This document shows, one piece after another, positions 1 through 12,400 of a stretch of DNA of 64,000 nucleotides. This DNA comes from Polytrichum commune (lineage: Eukaryota > Streptophyta > Polytrichopsida > Polytrichales > Polytrichaceae), in contig OX485807.1 in the NCBI GenBank assembly GCA_950295325.1, forward strand, positions 7,256,501 through 7,320,500, in the 5' to 3' direction. Made by a program: the position numbers and the translations under genes. Position 1 is the stretch's first letter. Each line of letters opens with the position of its first letter. The notes below the pieces were generated by a model. It made no database searches. It had not been told where the DNA came from and saw nothing but the letters and a program-made list of their open reading frames with translations.

Positions 1-808
1 ACCTCTATGTATCTAGTTTAGGCCCTTCACAAACAATGTACATGACACTAAATACCATAAACAATGTAGTTTCAAAGAAAACTGCAATCAATAGTTAATG
101 TAGTGTCACCAATTCTAATCGCCTTGCTCAATACTGATTGTAAATGCCCGTGTAGTGTCACCAACACTAAATGTGAACCTAACATTTATTTGTCATTCCT
201 TGTAGAAAATTTTGGGCATTATAAATTTACAATGTTGTTCTTATCATCACTTAGTAAGTGATTCTCCATCTAAATTTCAATCATCCATGACAGTGTGTCA
301 TTATAAAAATGTTCCGGATGCCAAATACACCAAGCTCTGTTCCTGTAACTAGCATTTGGATGAACTAAAAGTAAGTTGGGATGTCAATACTTGTAAAATT
401 ATTCATAGGAAATATCGTTGGAATAGTTACCACGGTGACATAAAATACCATATGACACGGTGACAAGATGATAAGCACGAACCGAGGCTAAGTTGCTGTA
501 GCTCCCAAAAGTCTGGTCATCTTTCCCGGGCGTCAATGACTTAGTGTCAATATATACACCATACGACACTAAATACAATATTTTAGTGTAACGTTCATCT
601 TCATTTATTTGATTTTATGTCATTATTGCAGAATGAATAACTTAAACCAAGTCACACTATTTATATTATTATGCTTGGCGTGATATCCCGGCCACCCCAA
701 ACATAGTTTATAGTGACAAGATGATAAGCACGAACGAGTGTAAGTTACTGTAGTCCCCAAATGTCTGGTCATCGGTTTCCGGGAGTCAATGATTCCGCCA
801 CAGACCCT
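1..808. repeat. Repeat-rich intergenic DNA, no gene seen
   Basis: This stretch is built from short degenerate motifs of the kind 'tagtgtcacc' and 'cactaaat'. The segment at about 108-205 is repeated in direct orientation at about 2713-2822, and in inverted orientation at about 27180-27310. Two diverged copies of an 80-bp unit containing 'caagatgataagcacgaac' lie at about 462-541 and 713-796; a third relative is at about 9664-9737. I see no reading frame or RNA gene. It is most likely remnants of dispersed non-autonomous elements. Confidence 0.6.
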
Positions 809-1210
809 GTAAGAGCATCCTCAGTCGGTCTAGGTAAAGCTCACTGCAAACCAAAACCTATCTTTTGACTGACCTAAAATTAGAAACTGAAATTACCATC
901 ATTAGAAGCACACCTAAATAAACGTGAGATATTTCTCAAGAAAAAAGAATTGTAAAAATTTGACGTAGGTGAAATCCCTCGTTGAAAACACCACATTTTC
1001 AAAATTTAGAGGGAGTGCACCAAATCTTGCTTAAAAATGGAAAGATCCTCCCACACTCCCTCCAAATTTTTGACATTTAGAGGGAGTGTGGGAGGATCTG
1101 TCCATTTTTAAGCAAGATTTGGTGCACTCCCTCTAAATTTTGAGCATTTTAAGCAAGATAGGTCTTGGTTTGCAGTGAGCTTTACCTAGACCGACTGAGG
1201 ATGCTGTAAG
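809..1210. mobile_element. Hairpin MITE with about 51-bp terminal inverted repeats and a 5-bp target duplication
   Basis: The left end (814 onward, 'agcatcctcagtcggtc') is the reverse complement of the right end (about 1155-1205). The arms are about 51 bp with one mismatch seen. A second nested inverted repeat pairs about 1005-1066 with about 1078-1140, so most of the 392-bp element can fold back on itself. 'GTAAG' flanks both sides (809-813 and 1206-1210) and reads as a 5-bp target-site duplication. No coding capacity is visible. The superfamily is unknown: 5 bp does not match the usual 8 bp of hAT, 9 bp of Mutator, or 2-3 bp of mariner and Harbinger. Confidence 0.85.
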
Positions 1211-3186
1211 GGCCGATTCACACTAAGGTAGAGGGTGCTCAAACCAACACTTTAAGCTATTGCACATAAATATGGCTACATGGTTGAGATTTATATATAT
1301 ATATATGTCTTTTTCTAAACATAGGTATAAAGAAAGAAAGAATATTTCTAGCCTCAATTAGATATTTGATGAATATTCAAAGTCAAAAGCACTAGCTTTC
1401 TTAAACCAATATATAGGCCCTGTGTATGACAACCTTGGATATGATGAGGACCTCCACTTTCATTGCCTAGACCAACACAACATAGTTGGGTACTAGACCC
1501 AATCTAAATCAAATACCAACTTGTAACAGTGCACAAAGCCTTCGTGATCCCACCTAGTTTGCTTGCAAAACCATCACCTTGCATCCCGGGCACCAACCCC
1601 TTTTGTGCTTTGTGGGCCTACCTCCGTGACTTTGTGAATAGAATGGCTATAACCCCCTCCCCTCCCCCCTTGTAGTGTATAAAATGGCTAGAATAGGCAT
1701 TGACAAGCCACCCTAAACCCACCTTGAACCAACCCGAGATAGAGTGGAGCCCGTTACCTACCCTACATGAAGGTAGTGGAGGTCGCTATGAGGTGGTGCC
1801 ACTGGTAGCGTCACTCCTTGGGCCCATACACTCCTACACTATGGGGAATGCTTTGAGGTAGTAGAGTGTTGGTGATTGGGAGGCGTTTATAGGTGTTGGG
1901 TTTGGGTGGGGTGGTGTTGGTTTTAGCACCCTCTACCTTATGGGCGTCCAAGTCGAGAGGCCATGGGATTGAATGGCCAAACTTTGTTGAGAGTCCAAAG
2001 AAATGGGCTGGAAATAGCCAATAACATATAGGAATTGGAGCCTACGGCCGGGTATAATGTGAAGCCTCCAAAGGCCAAGCCCAAAGTTTAAATCTTTGCT
2101 CATGAATTCCCATGGCCTCTCGACATGACAGCCATAGTGTGAAGTCTCAAAAGGCCAAGCCCAATGTCCAAACTTAAAAAGGAGCATCCACCCACTTTAT
2201 TCCCTGGCCAAAACAACCCCTCCAATCTAACGGCCAAGATCTTGTCAAATTTTTTGATTTCTTTTATGAAAAAAAACCGATGACATTTCGACCATACTTT
2301 GGGTTTCCATTCTTGTCCAACGCAAACTTCCTTCGAGAGTCCATCACCTTGGCCAAAAAGTACTCCCATGTAAGCATTTTGGAGAGCAATGGCCTTTGGA
2401 CTTTGGCCTTTACTGTGAAGGGTCAAGAGACCGAATTCTTGGTTTTTTGCAATTTGATTGGTGGACATCGACGGCCTCTCGACCTTTCGCCAAAGTGTGA
2501 AGCGGCCTTGAATGGCCAAACTTTGTTGAGAGTCCAAAGCAATGAGTTGAAAATATCCAATAAAATATAGGAATTGGACTTCCCATTTTTGAACGGGGAG
2601 AACTGACTACTACACTATTTTGTTTGATTAGTGTGGGTTACCATTGGGATTTATGTCCTGCTAAAACATTTTATTGAGAATATTACTTTTCACCCAAATA
2701 ACGTGAGTATACTAAATATGGTATTTAGTGTCACCAATGTTAATTGTCTTGCTCAATACTAACTGTAAACCGCGGTATAGTGTCACCACCACTAAATGTT
2801 GACCCAACATTATTTGTCATTTTTTGTTAAAAAAAAGTGATTATTGATTTACATTGTTGCAGTTAATGTCACTTACCAAGTGTTTTTTCATCCATGACAA
2901 TATTTCATTACAAGTTGCTGACAAGAGTAGGTAGGGTTTTGGCCAGAAGATGAACTCATCCATTATCTAGGAAAGGATTTGTTCAATTGTTCGTGAGAAG
3001 TGTCATCCGAAAAGTTACCATAGTCACATTAAATGCCATATGACACTAAATATCACGTTTAGTGTAGTTAGTATGCACACCAAAGAATATGGTATGATTT
3101 AGTTGGTAGAAAATGATACTCTTAGTAAAATTGTTATAGCAATACGTAACTTCAAATGGTAACCGACACTACATTAATCTCATGTT
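1211..3186. repeat. Intergenic DNA with a direct repeat pair; no gene seen
   Basis: A 70-bp segment at about 1969-2040 (containing 'ggccaaactttgttgagag') recurs at about 2509-2578 in the same orientation. The sequence between has related pieces in both orientations, around 2100-2160 and 2390-2500, with phrases such as 'catggcctctcgac'. Short open frames here read as low-complexity and resemble no family I know. About 2690-3075 is a copy of the 'cactaaat' dispersed repeat also seen at 1-420 and, inverted, at about 26925-27310. Confidence 0.5.
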
Positions 3187-3802
3187 TAAGTACTCACCCA
3201 TTTAAGTACGCATCCCGGTTAAGTGCGCAATTTTTTTGACAAAAATCAGGGTTTATACTCTATTTGTTTGAACATGTCATGTAGAGTCATTTGCCATGAA
3301 TGCATGAATTTTTTTCGCTTTACATTCATTCTCAATTTGTTAATGTTTCGCTGAAACGTCTCAAACGATCGGCACAATTCATCATACATATGTCTAGCTT
3401 TTGTTTGAACATTGGAGCAAAGCAATTGGTTGCCGATGTCAAGGACAATGATGCTTCAAAGCCTTTGAAATCGGTAGCACTTTCAGATTCAACAAATGTC
3501 TTGATAGGTTGGATTTCATCATCGATAGGTGGTTCTTCAATTTGCATCATTTCCATAACTTTCCAGATGGTACCTTTACTAACTTCATGCTCCCGCCCCA
3601 GCACCCGCTTGCTCAGCACATTCGGCTTTCTCAACTTTACAATGATTTCACATCGTTGGGCTTCGGTCAAGCGGGTTGCCTCAAGTTTCATCCGTTTCTT
3701 GTTGCGATTCATCGAATAAGAGGGTCTAGAAAGCTATATGAGTAAAGTACGCACCTACCAACTAAGTGTGCACCAACGGCTTCAGTTCAAAGTGAGTACT
3801 TA
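3187..3802 (-). mobile_element. Non-autonomous Tc1/mariner-pogo-like element with TA target duplication
   Basis: The ends are short perfect inverted repeats: 'agtactcac' at 3189 and 'gtgagtact' ending at 3800. Each is flanked by TA (3187-3188 and 3801-3802), the duplication expected of the Tc1/mariner superfamily. The 612-bp element contains a minus-strand frame for a transposase N-terminal fragment and is too short to hold the DDE/D catalytic domain. It is therefore a deletion derivative that would depend on a transposase from elsewhere. Confidence 0.8.
3332..3712 (-). pseudogene. Transposase N-terminal fragment (CENP-B/pogo-like helix-turn-helix)
   Basis: A 126-residue frame starts at an ATG at 3712. 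Its N-terminal part is basic and carries a helix-turn-helix-like region (about residues 15-55, with LTEAQRCEIIVKL, then KRVLGREHEVSKGTIWKV). This resembles the DNA-binding domain of CENP-B and pogo/Tigger transposases, which binds the element's inverted repeats. The rest, from about residue 60, resembles nothing I know, and no DDE catalytic residues can be placed. It lies wholly inside the TA-flanked element at 3189-3800, which supports a transposon origin. It could still encode a small DNA-binding protein, but there is no sign of selection for that. Confidence 0.65.
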
Positions 3803-6296
3803 AGCGGGAGATTACTATAATTGGACAAACAATGTACACAATTATAGATGAACATGTTCAGTTTGAGAAATAACTACACTAAATATGATATTTAGTGTTA
3901 GATACACTAAATACGAACACTACACTAAATATCACTAACCCTATGAGAGTAAGTAACATTAAATGTAAATTCAAACACTAAATATCATCTGTGTTAATGT
4001 GTGAAAGTTACATGCACGAATTTAGTGTTTAGTAGGAAAGAGGTGGCAACAAGGAAGGCGGCGGCGGCGCATTTATGTCTAACACTAATTAACAAAGAAT
4101 TGAAAATTAGTGTTGACAAAGTAGGGTGGTAAAACACTAATTCTAATCAAACACTAAATATCATGTTTAGTGTAGTTGAAGTTCAAGACTTCAAGAAAAC
4201 TACCCATCACTTCAAAGGAATCTATGAAATATTCCTCAATCAATAAAGAAAAACGAAAGACTAGAACGTGTACACCCTAACATCCATAGTGTTGCCCTCT
4301 ATAATCACTCCCTCTCTTATATATTGAAACCTGTGAGCCCAAAATGGTGCCCACATGTGGTGATTAACTCTTCGAAACCAATTTTAGTTTGACTTTGATG
4401 TGTTATGATTATTCACAAAACATAAAAAGAGTGAAGTGTGGTGTGGATTTAACTTTAGGCATTAGGTGGTGTTGTGTGATTATTTCAAGGTTTGATTTCA
4501 ATAAGAATGTGCCTTGATAATGTGAGTAGGGGGTAAGGTGAAGCAAGGTGAGCTCCGCGGGTTAAATGCCCACTTTTGGATCCACCTTGTTAGTTTAGGA
4601 AGAAGGAAGCTTGGTGGATGGGGATTAGTCCCTACTTTAGAGGTGAAGGTTAAGGGATTGTGATTGGAGGTGCTAATCCTCTCACCCTATCCTCACCTCT
4701 CTCTCCCTCTCTCCCTCTCTCCATCTCTCCCTCTTTGCTACTTAAGGTGTTTTCTCTCTCATTTACCACTCTCTCCATCAAGCGCTCTCAAGGGAGCAAG
4801 TCCTTAAGAGCTTGAGCCACGTGTGTAGGTTATTAGTTTTGGTGAAGTTAATTAGTTAAGCTCTATCTCTCACTCTCACACTTGGGGTAAGCTCTTAGGA
4901 TTAGACATAATGTTAGGGATTAGGTAGTTAAACATTTAGAATTAGGAGGTTGGGATTGGTTGGTTAGTTGAAAGATTATCTTGAGTTTAGTGGAAGTCTT
5001 AATTAGTGGTGTGGGGTGGCTAGTTTAATAGTTAGACAAGCAGTTGGGAGCTGGTTTACCCAGACTGGGCTACATTCGGCAGCAGAGCTGCAAGCAGCTG
5101 GGAGTTGGTTTACCCCAGACTGGGCTACATTCGGCAGCAGAGCTGCAATCAGTTGGGAGCTGGTTTACCCCAACTGGGCTACATTCGGCAGCAGAGCTGC
5201 AAGCAGCTGGGAGCTGGTTACCTAGACTGGTTACTTTCGGCAGCAGAGCTGCAAGCAGCCGGGAGGGCTTGGTTATTAACACATACACATGAAGCTACAG
5301 TGGGTAGCTAATTAGTGGAAGTAAGCAAGGTGGCATTTACTCATTAACTAATGGGTACCAGTTGTAAGTAAGATAGCCTAGTAGGTAGACAACTTAATTA
5401 GCTCATAGATAAGTAGCTAGTCACATTAGGCTTGCTTGGCATGTGTGGCCTTCACTAGCAAAGTGTACTTACTATTGGTTATAGAGAATAGCGTTTTTCA
5501 ACGCTTGCATCCTCTATATTAAATAAATCAAGTGCACAAGTGATGGAGAATGTTAACAACTCTAGCGATGGCCAGACAAAGGAAGTCAAGACTAAGGGTG
5601 CAAGGGGAATTTCCTTGAGGGCATGTGTGGCCAAAGCCGCGGGTTGGACTCTTGAGAAATCAAACTCTACCATAAGCCAAGAGGCTAACATTAATAAAGC
5701 ACGGTGAATTAAGATGACATGAATGCCTTGGGATGTGAAGGGAGCATTTTCAATACACAAACAATACATGTGATTCTCAAAACCATCACCCGGACTAGGA
5801 CGCTTAAGGGTGGTGGGTTTGGCCTCACAAAACCCTAGGGAACGGATATTTTCAATTTAAATCTCCCTCCTTGTTGTTACAATTCCCTCTCATATGTCAT
5901 AGATCTTGACATTAAAATAATCCCCCAAATAATACAAACCACAAGCTCACACACACCACATTGTCATCGTTGTCATTATTGTCATTATTGCATTTTTGAC
6001 TTTGTGTTTTATCATAGTGGCACATGCCACACTAATTCTTTATTATCACGCACCCATGTTAACATTGCATACCTCCTCAATATCACATGCACTTTGGTTG
6101 CCACACACACGATACTAAGGAGGTTAGAGTGTAGTTGGTTGGACATAGAAACACTAGGATTTTGACAGATAATGGCCAAAAATCTCTTGGACACTGCTTC
6201 CCTTCCTACAGAGCTTGGGACCACATTCATGATGGGGTCCTCGCCTTCCCCTCCATGAGCCTCTTATGTTGTTTTCAAGAAGTAAGGCCAAGTCCA
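3803..6296. other. Intergenic DNA without a recognised gene
   Basis: It contains more 'cactaaat' repeats (about 3830-4180), a CT-rich tract (about 4688-4740), the minisatellite annotated separately at 5037-5262, and at about 5880-6130 a segment whose reverse complement is found diverged at about 55120-55350. Some stretches at 4300-5500 have the texture of a decayed long-terminal-repeat element, but I could not find paired repeats, a primer-binding site or gag/pol motifs. No coding sequence is supported. Confidence 0.4.
5037..5262. repeat. Minisatellite, about 4 copies of a 52-55-bp unit
   Basis: Four head-to-tail copies begin near 5038 with 'agcagttgggagctggttta' and close with 'cattcggcagcagagctgc'; the third copy is slightly shorter and the fourth has lost several bases. 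A fifth partial copy starts at about 5253. Open frames across it in several phases are a by-product of repetition and contain no known domain. Confidence 0.85.
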
Positions 6297-6452
6297 TAAC
6301 ATTACTCAACATTTATTGTTTGTTCAGTGGGCCCTCGGAATATAATAATCGGATGCTCATAAAGCTAATTAGTCTCATGCTCAGTTTTTCGAGCATCCAA
6401 CTGTTATATTCCAAGGGCCCACTGAACAAACAAGGGGTGTTGAGTAATGTTA
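6297..6452. mobile_element. Small foldback element (hairpin of about 60-bp arms)
   Basis: The left arm (6297 to about 6356, containing 'ttgtttgttcagtgggccct') pairs with the right arm (about 6392-6452, containing 'agggcccactgaacaaacaa'). The arms carry a few mismatches and enclose about 35 bp. The structure resembles a short MITE or foldback element, and its transcript would form a long hairpin. No clear target duplication was found and there is no coding content. Confidence 0.75.
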
Positions 6453-9400
6453 TGTTTGTTTGTTTTTTTATTTACAATCTTGCCTCCAACTTGATGTGAA
6501 CTCATGCTCTTTACAACATGTTTTCTTTTTCTTTTTAAAAATAAATAAATATCATTCTTCTTCTTCTTCTTCTTAAGATGGAAGGAAATGTTGGCATATA
6601 TTGTTCTCACATAAAGGTTTATTTTTTTATTTAAATTACAAATTACTTGAAGGTGACATCCATACATCAAATTTCAAATGTCCACATGCCAAGGAACAAT
6701 GTATTGGATTTTGATCATAAACAATTTACACCTAGATTTTATATACTAACATTGTATCCCGAGGCTTTGAAACAATGTATTCTCAATGCACTTGATCGTA
6801 TTTGAATGCTATATTATGTTTTTTTCTTCATTATAATTTTCGTACCAATTGTTTCCATTGGATATTTTGAATTATTGATGACAATGATTGTACATTTTAA
6901 TGTCTCAAACGACTCAATTGGGCAATTCCATGCATGTAAATTGGGCTCAACAATTTCTTTGGCCTTCGTTCAATTTGCATATTATTCTAGATAAACTGAT
7001 GAAAAAGTACGAGCATGTTCAACCTTATAAATGAGACCATGATAATGAAGTTTTGTTTTTGCTAACTTCATCTTCGATGGTTACTTAGAAGAATACCCTT
7101 AACAAAAGTATATCTTTATTCTTCTAACGACTTTCTTCCATGGAAGGGTTAATTTGGCATGCAAACACAATCAAGTATGTTGAGCATAACTTCTTTTGAG
7201 CCTTGGGATGTCATTGTATTATTACATACCTTGGTATGGAATATTCATGATCGAAATACGATGCATGATCTCTTGGCATGTCAAGATGTAAAACTAAGTT
7301 GTCAAATGTATGGATGTACTTTACATTATATCTTTATATGTGTGAAAACATATCTAATTTTCAAGGTGCCACATGGGACGTGCAATCTCTCGTAACCAAT
7401 GACAACATGACAAGTGGCACTTGAGAATCTAGGCATTCATGGATATAATTAATCATGTACAAAATTAACATGCATGTAAGGTAATCTTCAAGTAATTTGT
7501 GATGTTTTTTCCTTTATGTGTAAAAACATTATGTGCATTCCCTGCCATCTTAACAAAAAAAAGTATTCAAGTATAATTCATTTAAGATAAATAAAATCGC
7601 ATAGTGAAGAGCTTGAGCTCACAACAAACAAAGTCATGAGGAAAAAAGCTTGCCCACTATATGGTCCTTTAGGAGTTAAGAGACTCACAGAGGGGAAGGC
7701 AAGGGCCGATAAGGAATGAGGTCTCAAGCTTGGTGGGAGGGGAACCTTTTGGGGGCAAGAGTATCATGCCCACACAAAATTCATCCTATATGAATATTTG
7801 GAGTTGTGGGTCCCATGATCAAAACTATTATTATACAACATACAAGGGCCTACATAGAAGGAGTTAGAGCAAAGATTAAAGTTGACCAATAATCATGAGA
7901 TATTAATAGATGGATCCTTATCAAGGTGGTGAAACTCTCCCCTCTATTAAGTTTCATATTTAAAGGTGCGGAAGAGTTTAAATGGGAGTGGGTACCTCTA
8001 AATTGGTCATAACAAGATATGTGTGAGTGTTTACTTTGTTAAAAAAATTAAACTCTAAACTATTTAGATGTGTCTTGCTCTAACGACAATGATCCAATTT
8101 TGTTTTTGAAGATAGTAGTACTATCCACGCTCAAGTATTAACTCAAGGGATGGTTTTTGCATAATCTAAGGTAGAAGTGTCCAGTTCCATTAATTCCGAC
8201 ACCTATTGAACCCCAAAGTGGGTAACTAGATACTTTGACATGAACGCTAACTAGGTGAAATAGTTTGGACACATGCCATCTCTCCATATTGCACATGCGC
8301 ATATGAAACAATGTCCCAGGCCATCCCCAAAATCTCCCCTCAACATGCTATTGTCAATGACAAATCATTTTGAAAGTTTAGAATGCTAACTACATCAACA
8401 CCCACACACCCTTGCTGTAGACTGCCAAATTGTGTGTGTGTGTGTGTGTACATATAAATATAAATAATTTTATAGATATAGATAATTTTGTTATTATAAG
8501 AACTAAAACCGTAGCTCATTGGTTGAAGGAAATAAACTATCAACAATCAACATTATCCATTTTGGGTGGCCCTATGTGACTAGGAAGAGTGAAATGAGGT
8601 TTGTGTGTTTGAACAATTCCATAAATATTAGATATGCTATGATTCACGTGATCTTAATGTTGTTGTATTTGTCATGTATTTATTAAGCTAAATCAAATAA
8701 AATTTTGGATGATTTGCATGGGTGAGGCAAGGGACTAGCTAGGGTTAGATGCCCACCTCTTTGAGTTGCACCGTACCATTATTACCAAGATAAAAGAAGT
8801 CTACTGAAAAATGGAGCCCTCTTGGATAGGTTTGTGGTTTATTCAACTCAAATGGTTCCTCCTAGACAAATTTGGGACCTCCGATGTTGATTTTGGAGTG
8901 TCCAAATATTTATTATACATGCTATAATAGGGTTGCCTATGTTTTCACCTCGGGTAGTCAGTTAGTGGTAGGTGCCAACTCAAAGAGGCGGGTGTCTAGC
9001 CTTGGTTGTAAGGGATCTTAGTGCTCAAAAGTTTACCAATTTTACCTCCACGTTGGGACTTATTAATTTGAGTGGGATTTGGGACTTGCACTACTAGGAT
9101 AGTGGAATGGACATTGCACTACCACGAATGGAATCATATTGGCAATTTGCGGGCGTGACACTTTGAGACCTCTGGGAATCTGGTTTAGGCTCTTCGCAAA
9201 CAAGTGTAAGTGACACTAAATACCATAAACGGTATAGTGGTCGGTTCTCCCGTTCATCTTGTTGAAGGGCTCGGGCGAACTAACCCGTACACAGGTTCCT
9301 TGAAGGCAAGGGTTTAGTCATCCAACAAGGAACGAGTGTATGGGTTGGTTTGCCCAAATCATGTTGAAGGTTGCATAAAGTACCCCAAGTCACAGTAAAT

Positions 9401-12400
9401 TATCATATGTCGCATGATGATCCATCCCAAACATATATACTACAGACCACTGCTCGGGAAGAACCGGCGTTAGTTACAGATGAGCCGGTTGAAGTTGGAG
9501 ACTTCCTGCAGGAGAATTACCGATCATTTCAGAGGAATCTATAGAATATACCCCCTCAGATGAATGAAGCAACCCCGGAAAAGATGTCAAACATGTAACC
9601 GGCTGGATTTAGAATGACTAGGATCTTCACCAACTACTGTATGCCCAAAAACTTCCCGGGCACATGTACAGACAGACAAGTGCAAGTTGCTGTAGTTCCC
9701 AAGTGTCGGGTCGTCTCTCCCGGGAGTCAATGATTCCCCCACGCACCTCGCACGTTGAGAGCTGCCAGCCTGCCCTGTGGGTCTGGCAAGGTTCGGAGCA
9801 CAGCGAGAGAGAGGGAGAGAGAGGGAAAGAAAGAAAGAGAAAGAGATTTCAGCCTGCCGTGTGGGTGTGGGAGGGTTCGGAGCAGAGAGAGAGAGAGAGG
9901 TTTCCGCTTGTCCTGTGGGTGTGGGAGGGTTTGGAGCAGAGAGAGAGAGATGTCAGCCTGCCCTGTGGGTCTGAGAGGGGTTTGGAGATGAAGGGAGAGA
10001 GAGAGAGATAGAGAGGTGTATGTGCTCACACTCCCTCTTTCGAAGTTTCTTGAGTAGTATGGACACGAGCTCTGATCCACGTTTAGGGGGGAGGAAAGTG
10101 GCAGTGGTTTGAGTGCAGGGCAAAGGAAATGTCTTTTTTTCCTTGCAAATCCTCTTCATCTTTCAACATCTTTTCGTTGCCGAAGTGTATGTGTGGATAG
10201 GGTTGTAGCAAAGACTGCATTTTTGTGCAGCCTTCATTTGCAAAAGAATTACGGAGATCTTAGTTTATGGAGATTCAAGTGAAGGGAAGGAGGGACATTG
10301 TTGGGATTCACGTGCATATTTTTTTCCACATGATTCGGTGATCTGCAACCCAGAAGGTGACTTGAAGTGGTAGAATCCAGAAAGTTGGATAGAGAGAGAG
10401 AGAGAAAGAAAGTTAGAGAGAGCAAGCGCCATTGACTTGCCTAACCTGCGAAATTGATGGTCCTTTAACAAGCTTGGCGCCAAGATTTTGAAGTTCAAGC
10501 TATGGGATGGTGGAACCTGAAAAATTTGATCATAAACGAGAGCAACCCAAGGGAATATTGATGAACATGTTTGGATTTATGCTTGATGCTACAAGGAAGC
10601 AATACTTGCTTAAGTTGTCACTAAAAGTGGATTGTCCTCCACCATTTTTGCCTTTCCCAACTCCACCTCATCCAAGTAAGCCCTTGCAACACATGCTCCT
10701 CATTCCTTCCACTAGCATATTGATAATTGGATTTATGTACTCAAGGCTTTTATGTGTTGCATACATTTTGAAGGAGCTTTACTTAATAGATAGAGAACAC
10801 TGTTGAAAAGAAGTTGAAGAGTTGAAGATATTCATTCACATGTTTTTACCAGATAAGCCGTCAAAACCATGTAGCGACAAAATGTTTGTTTTTATGTGCT
10901 TTTTTATTGTGTCATGAGCAACAAAGGTTTTTGATGTGGAGCTAGTGCATAGGTGTGTGTTTGACTTGTGGCCATACATCTGATTTATTGAAGTAGGTGG
11001 ATGTCTTGAGTAGCATATACTCGATTCTAGGTAACATATAATGCAATCTCTAGTCTGCGACCACTACTGTAGTGATATGCCATGCATAAGAATGTGTTCC
11101 AATTTGATGGTAAATAAGTTTAGATTTGTATTTGTTACTAGTAGATGGATCCTACCAAATGTCTAGATGGCAAAGTCCAATGCACATGACCAAATACCAA
11201 AAGTTACCAAAATAATAGAACATTGTGCCTAGTGGCCATTTATTGAAAATACATATTTTATTATAATAACAAAAAATTGCATTTTGCTACAACAAATTTG
11301 CGCACAATTTACTTAAGTTAGTCAAAGTGTTGGATCTGACATGTTACATGTCACATGTCAAATAATATAATTCTAAATAGAATATTAACCATGTTAGATG
11401 ACGGCATGATGTATGGTACATAGGATTTGACCTCATCAACTGCAAGGGGCTTAAGATGGTACATCCCCCCCAAAACCTTGACAATGCCTGAAATTGACAT
11501 TTGATTGGTGTCCAATTTTCACTACAAGCCTTGTCATATACCATTCTGGTTTCTTGTTATTACTTAAATTGTGGTGCTATTTCTTGGATGTCATGCTATT
11601 TCATAGAGTTGTGAGGATCTGGTGACCTTAGAATGCAAATAGTCATTTTAAGTTTCAAAATTTGAGTTGAATACAAAAATTATAGAAGGTTAGTTTAGTG
11701 GTAATTCTCCTAATTTTATCATGTTCATCTATATGTTGTTATCATGTTCATGTTCATTTTGTTTGTTTAAATTGCTATGTTGTTGATGGACTAAGCGTTG
11801 GGTTGCCAACTTGTCTTTTTTAGACACGTCACTGGGGCCCACATGAACTTCGGTTGTGAGAGTACTAAGATGCTCTAAATTTTTTTTGTCTGCATTGGTA
11901 GATTGGACTGACAATCACTAAGTTAAGTGATTTGTTTTCCTCTTTCACTAACTTATTCATCGTTGGCTCTCGCATTTAGATGATTCACCAATTCAACAAA
12001 GTGACACCAATAACTATACAAATAAGAGGGATATCAATATGACCCACCAACCTCCGGGTGGGAGTCAAATGACAATACCATTATCCATGAGTGCCTAGTC
12101 TTGCAACCATTAGGCACACTAACTTAGATTATGAAAACTTTCAGGTTGAGCTTCAACAGTAGACCAACTTAACTCCTTGCTTTCGCCTCCTCCCTTTCTT
12201 GTGGCAAGAGGCTCCCTTCCATCTTTGTTGTGGAAGAGGCTTGCCGCCCTTCCAACGTATAGAGAATGGAGTTCGTATATTGTTCGACATAGAGTGTGTC
12301 AATGTTACAGTTGCGTTAGGTTGCTTGTACCAACTCAACACTATGTCATGGTGCGCTAGTGTTTTGTAGTATGAGACATGCATCTTTGTATCTTCGTGTC

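Noticed and set aside
5016-5311. Several overlapping frames with a repeated AELQAAGSWF-type peptide
   Set aside because: A minisatellite artefact. The unit length is not constant, so no single frame is favoured.
4290-5500. Possible LTR retrotransposon
   Set aside because: No paired long terminal repeats, primer-binding site or gag/pol motifs could be found.
9664-10159. Overlapping frames rich in Arg/Glu or Ser/Leu on both strands
   Set aside because: They arise from (GAGA)n low complexity; all frames are open at once.
10507-10806. 99-codon plus-strand frame starting MVEPEKFDHK
   Set aside because: It could be a small gene, but I see no homology, no partner exons and a biased composition. 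Mentioned only within the intergenic entry.
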